Part shown: positions 38,975-41,467 of the stretch, in pieces | Position numbering within the stretch: the first letter of the stretch is position 1 | Layout of the letters: every line of letters begins with the position of its first letter | Source of the DNA: Acanthamoeba sp. SK_2022b | Taxonomy: Eukaryota; Discosea; Longamoebia; Acanthamoebidae | Length of the DNA stretch: 41,467 bases | Assembly: GCA_027943245.1 (NCBI GenBank) | Contig: JANDJZ010000484.1 | Coordinates: forward strand, 1 to 41,467 | Reading direction: 5' to 3' | Notes under the pieces: model-generated | Told to the model about the DNA's origin: nothing | The model's input: the letters and a program-made list of their open reading frames with translations, nothing else | Databases searched by the model: none | Made by a program: the position numbers and the translations under genes

Positions 38975-39447
38975 CATGGTGATGTTGTGGCGGTGTGGTG
39001 GTGTGGTGGTGTTGTGGGGGTGTGGTGGTGTTGTAGTTGAGGTGATGTTGTGGTGGTGTTTTGGTGATGGTTGTGGTGGTGCTGTGGTGGTGTTTTGGTG
39101 TTGTTGTGGTTGGTGGGGATATTGTGGTGTTTGTGTGCTGTTGTGGTGTTGAGGTGGTGGTGGTGGTGGTGTGGTAAAGTGGTGTGGTATAGTGGTGTTG
39201 TAGTTGTGTTGTGGGGTGGTATGGGGATCAGGTTGTGAAGCTGTGGTGATGTTTTGGTGGTGTTGTGGTGAGGTTGTGGTGTGGTGTGGTGGTGTTGTGG
39301 TGGTGTGGTGTTGTGGTGGTGTTGTGGTGTTGTGGTGTTGTGGTGGTGTTGTAGTGGAGATGTTGTGTGAATGTTGTGTGGCAATGGTGTGGTGGTTGTG
39401 CTGTGGTGATAGAGTTGTGATGGTGATGTTATGGTGGTGTGGTAGTG
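38975..39447. repeat. GTG-rich satellite
   Basis: Degenerate GTGGTGTTGTGG units between the CAC block and the TIR element at 39448. Confidence 0.9.
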
Positions 39448-40018
39448 TTAACAGTGTGTTTAGACAAAATTAACAATGTCACTTTTTAACGAACCTACCT
39501 AGTCTGTACATTCACATATGTCACTTTTTCACCACCTTACCTTTTTCATCACAAAACAACAAGCAGGTATTTAGAAGAAGTATCGCTTAGTGTACAAATC
39601 TTTACCAAATTTGAGCTATTTCATGCCTGTAATGGGAACATAACTGGTATGTCAACACAAAATCACTCAGACCCGCATTGGTACCAACCCTTACAAGATG
39701 TTTGTGAAAACAGTTCTTCTTGTTATGTGTTTTTTCTCAACACCAAGACATTTTGCTACTACCTGTTTCAATATGCAGAAAGGTACAGAAATGAATTTTT
39801 TGAATGTTTAACAACAATTTAAACACAATTCATGTTGAACAATACATTATGTACAAAACATCCAATCTTCAAAACTGTTTTTACCTCAGTGTACAGAATT
39901 TGAAGCTTTTTTTTTTTGAGGCCTTGTACATCTATCAATGTGTTTTTATTCCAGTTGGGAAGAAATAATGTATATTGACAAAAGAGTCATTGTTACTTTT
40001 TTCTGAACACTCTGTTTG
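39448..40018. mobile_element. Small TIR (MITE-like) element in the satellite
   Basis: The left end AACAGTGTGTTTAGACAAAA, then TTAACAATG, is matched by the reverse complement of the right end (AACAGAGTGTTCAGAAAAAA, then GTAACAATG; 39985-40018). That gives imperfect terminal inverted repeats of about 33 bp around ~570 bp of AT-rich, gene-free sequence. GTG/CAC satellite lies on both sides. A similar end (AACAGAGTGTTCTC as reverse complement) occurs at about 884-897. The size, AT content and lack of frames fit a non-autonomous DNA transposon. Confidence 0.65.
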
Positions 40019-40166
40019 TTGTGGTGTTTGTGTGGTGTTGCGTTGTTGAATTCACACCACCACAACAACATCACACCATCACCACACCACCACCACACCA
40101 CAGCACCACACCAACACAACACCACAATTATACCACCACACCAACACCACAACATCACCACAACAG
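40019..40166. repeat. Satellite: short GTG-rich, then CAC-rich
   Basis: TTGTGGTGTTTGTGTGGTGTTG switches near 40050 to CACCACCACAACAACATC units that run to about 40165. Confidence 0.88.
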
Positions 40167-40206
40167 CACTCACCAGGGAGGTGGAATGGCATCCTTACAG
40201 GCATTG

Positions 40207-40497
40207 TCAGACATTATCCAGTTCATGGAGTGTAGTGAGCCAGCACTCTGGGGGCAGGATGGATGCATTTTGTGTCAGTGAGTGTGGCTTGTCATATACA
40301 AGGACCTCTATGGCATTGGCTATGATCACCTGTTCAACATGATCAAGGCATGGCTCAAAGGGGGCAACTGTGCCCTTTGCCACAATCACAACATCCAAGC
40401 AGTCTGGGGTGACACCAAAGCTCCATGACAACAAGACTGGATTGAATACCTTGGGAGAGACCATCATTGGTGCCAACTTCTTGTGAGGCAACATCAA
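40207..40497 (-). CDS. Hypothetical small frame of unknown function
   Basis: A 96-codon frame between two satellite blocks, reading KKLAPMMVSPKVFNPVLLSW then TPDCLDVVIVAKGTVAPFEP and AIEVLVYDK. Composition is protein-like, unlike satellite frames, but no family is recognised and it may be an exon or relic. CpG content is near zero, suggesting age or heavy methylation. Confidence 0.25.
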   Translation of the reverse strand: MMLPHKKLAPMMVSPKVFNPVLLSWSFGVTPDCLDVVIVAKGTVAPFEPCLDHVEQVIIANAIEVLVYDKPHSLTQNASILPPECWLTTLHELDNV

Positions 40498-40508
40498 GTT
40501 TGTGACCC

Positions 40509-40740
40509 TGATGCTGGTGTTAGTGGTGTGGTGGTAGTGTGGTGGTGTGTTGTGGTGTTTTGGTGGTGTGGTGGTGATGGTGTGGTGTTGTTGTGATGTT
40601 GTTGTGGTGCTGTTGATGTGGTGTTGTGGTGCTGTTGCAGTGTTGTGGTGTGTGTAAGGTCAGCTGGACTGGATGTTGTGGTTTGGTGTGATGTAGTGGT
40701 GGTAATGGTGTTGTGGTGTTGATGTGTTGGTGATGTTGCA
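40509..40740. repeat. GTG-rich satellite
   Basis: Degenerate GTGGTGTTGTGG units, interrupted by about 35 bp of other sequence near 40655-40690. It ends about 25 bp before the stop codon of the prolyl hydroxylase gene, so the satellite may lie in its 3' UTR. Confidence 0.88.
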
Positions 40741-40763
40741 ATAAGCATGTTGTAACAATGACT

Positions 40764-41467
40764 TTAATACAACCAGAGTGTGAGTGAAAAACGCAAACCT
40801 TGTGAGGGGAGCACCTCATGCTCAATGGTCCTGCTCTGGAATATGAGCAAGCGATCGCCCAGAGGCGCCACATCCACCCACACTTCTTGGTCTTTGTCTA
40901 GCTGGTTTTGTGGGTACAGGCGCAGACATCCCCCATCGGCGAGTGTCCACTTTGGATTGATGTAGTACAGCAGGGTAAGGCGACGCTGTGCACTTGAGTC
41001 GCTGTCCGATCCGCCAGCATCCAAGTGGCGTACATACCTGAGGGGGGGCAAAAAAAAAATGGTGAGTCGCAGCGCCCAGGAGGCGCCAGTGTGTATGACG
41101 TGGGCGCTGATACCGCGCGCCGCCACCTGGGTAACAGGCCAGCTGAGCCTGAACGCGCCCTTGGCCAAATCCCCACACTTGTTGCAGCTCCTCGCGCACC
41201 TGCAGTAGTCGCGTGCAAGCCGCACGTAGGTGCGGCCAGGCAGCCCACCACTCATGCGCCAGGTTGTCCACGTTTAGCCACAGCTGCCGGTCTCCTGGCA
41301 CGGCACGAGAGGTTGTTGGTTTTCTTGCACGCAAAGCGAAAAGAAGGAGCCCACGTACCCCGCGCATTTGGGGCTGCCCAACGCCGACGGTGACGCGAAA
41401 CCATGGCCGCAGGCTGCAGCTGACCCTCTTCGTGGATCTTGCAAACCTCATCGCGCAGGGCCGCCAA
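40764..41467 (-). CDS. EGL-9/PHD-like prolyl 4-hydroxylase, 3' part
   Basis: Three exons on the - strand: beyond the window edge to 41359, 41114-41294, and 40764-41037. GT-AG introns of 64 bp (41295-41358) and 76 bp (41038-41113) join in phase. The first exon reads RDEVCKIHEEGQLQPAAM, the second ends CYPGGGAR, and the third begins YVRHLDAGGSDSDS, giving the H-x-D iron ligands. Then follow LTLLYYINPKW, GGCLRLYP, VAPLGDRLLIFQS, IEHEVLP (distal His) and RFSLTLWLY (Arg for 2-oxoglutarate). The order and spacing match the catalytic domain of the HIF prolyl hydroxylase family (EGLN), an oxygen sensor in animals with Skp1- or elongation-factor-type targets in other eukaryotes. All four key residues are present, so it is probably active. 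The 5' end lies outside the window. Confidence 0.88.

Overview
This is a eukaryotic nuclear window, probably from a protist or alga whose lineage I cannot fix. The evidence is short spliceosomal introns (about 60-250 bp, GT-AG plus one likely GC-AG), eukaryotic gene families (protein kinase, 14-3-3, CLU/TIF31-like, EGL-9-type prolyl hydroxylase, TET/JBP-like dioxygenase), retrotransposons with a tyrosine recombinase, a copia remnant, and very abundant simple sequence. No bacterial operon signals, rRNA or tRNA genes were seen.

Layout. 1-6.3 kb: switching GTG-rich/CAC-rich arrays, interrupted by a roughly 2 kb foldback element (769-2798) and a decayed Ty1/copia element (3.79-5.58 kb). 6.4-11.6 kb: a degenerate DIRS-like retrotransposon (copy 1) whose 3' end touches a 636 bp internally deleted relative. 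11.6-12.9 kb (-): a 2OG-Fe(II) dioxygenase of TET/JBP type with a nonsense codon. 13.0-13.5 kb: a cluster of nine 20 bp hairpins. 13.86-20.59 kb (-): a 25-exon chain in which a kinase/alpha-solenoid gene runs in phase into a 5'-truncated metallophosphoesterase; most of its larger introns carry a microsatellite. 21.3-22.96 kb (+): a Pro/Thr-rich tandem-repeat protein. 23.35-24.33 kb (-): a two-exon Cys-rich unknown. 25.1-28.2 kb (+): a 14-3-3 fragment and a CLU/TIF31-like gene that ends at the DIRS element. 28.2-32.87 kb (+): a nearly intact DIRS-like retrotransposon (copy 2: Gag, RT-RNase H, tyrosine recombinase). 33.36-34.37 kb: more GTG/CAC arrays. 34.47-37.13 kb: an inverted, rearranged second copy of the 12.35-15.35 kb segment. 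37.1-40.75 kb: GTG/CAC arrays with a TIR element. 40.76-41.47 kb (-): the 3' part of an EGL-9-like prolyl hydroxylase.

Two themes run through the window. First, duplicated sequence decays mainly by CpG to TpG/CpA changes (segment B against segment A, DIRS copy 1 against copy 2), with several CGA codons becoming TGA. This is the signature expected of CpG methylation, and a TET/JBP-like oxygenase lies in the same window. Second, simple repeats and inverted repeats look like rearrangement hot spots: the B copy of the phosphatase has one exon inverted beside a GT tract, and the A copy is joined in frame to a kinase. The most novel candidates are the kinase with a zinc ribbon in its N-lobe fused to a phosphatase, the hairpin cluster, and the strand-switching GTG/CAC arrays.
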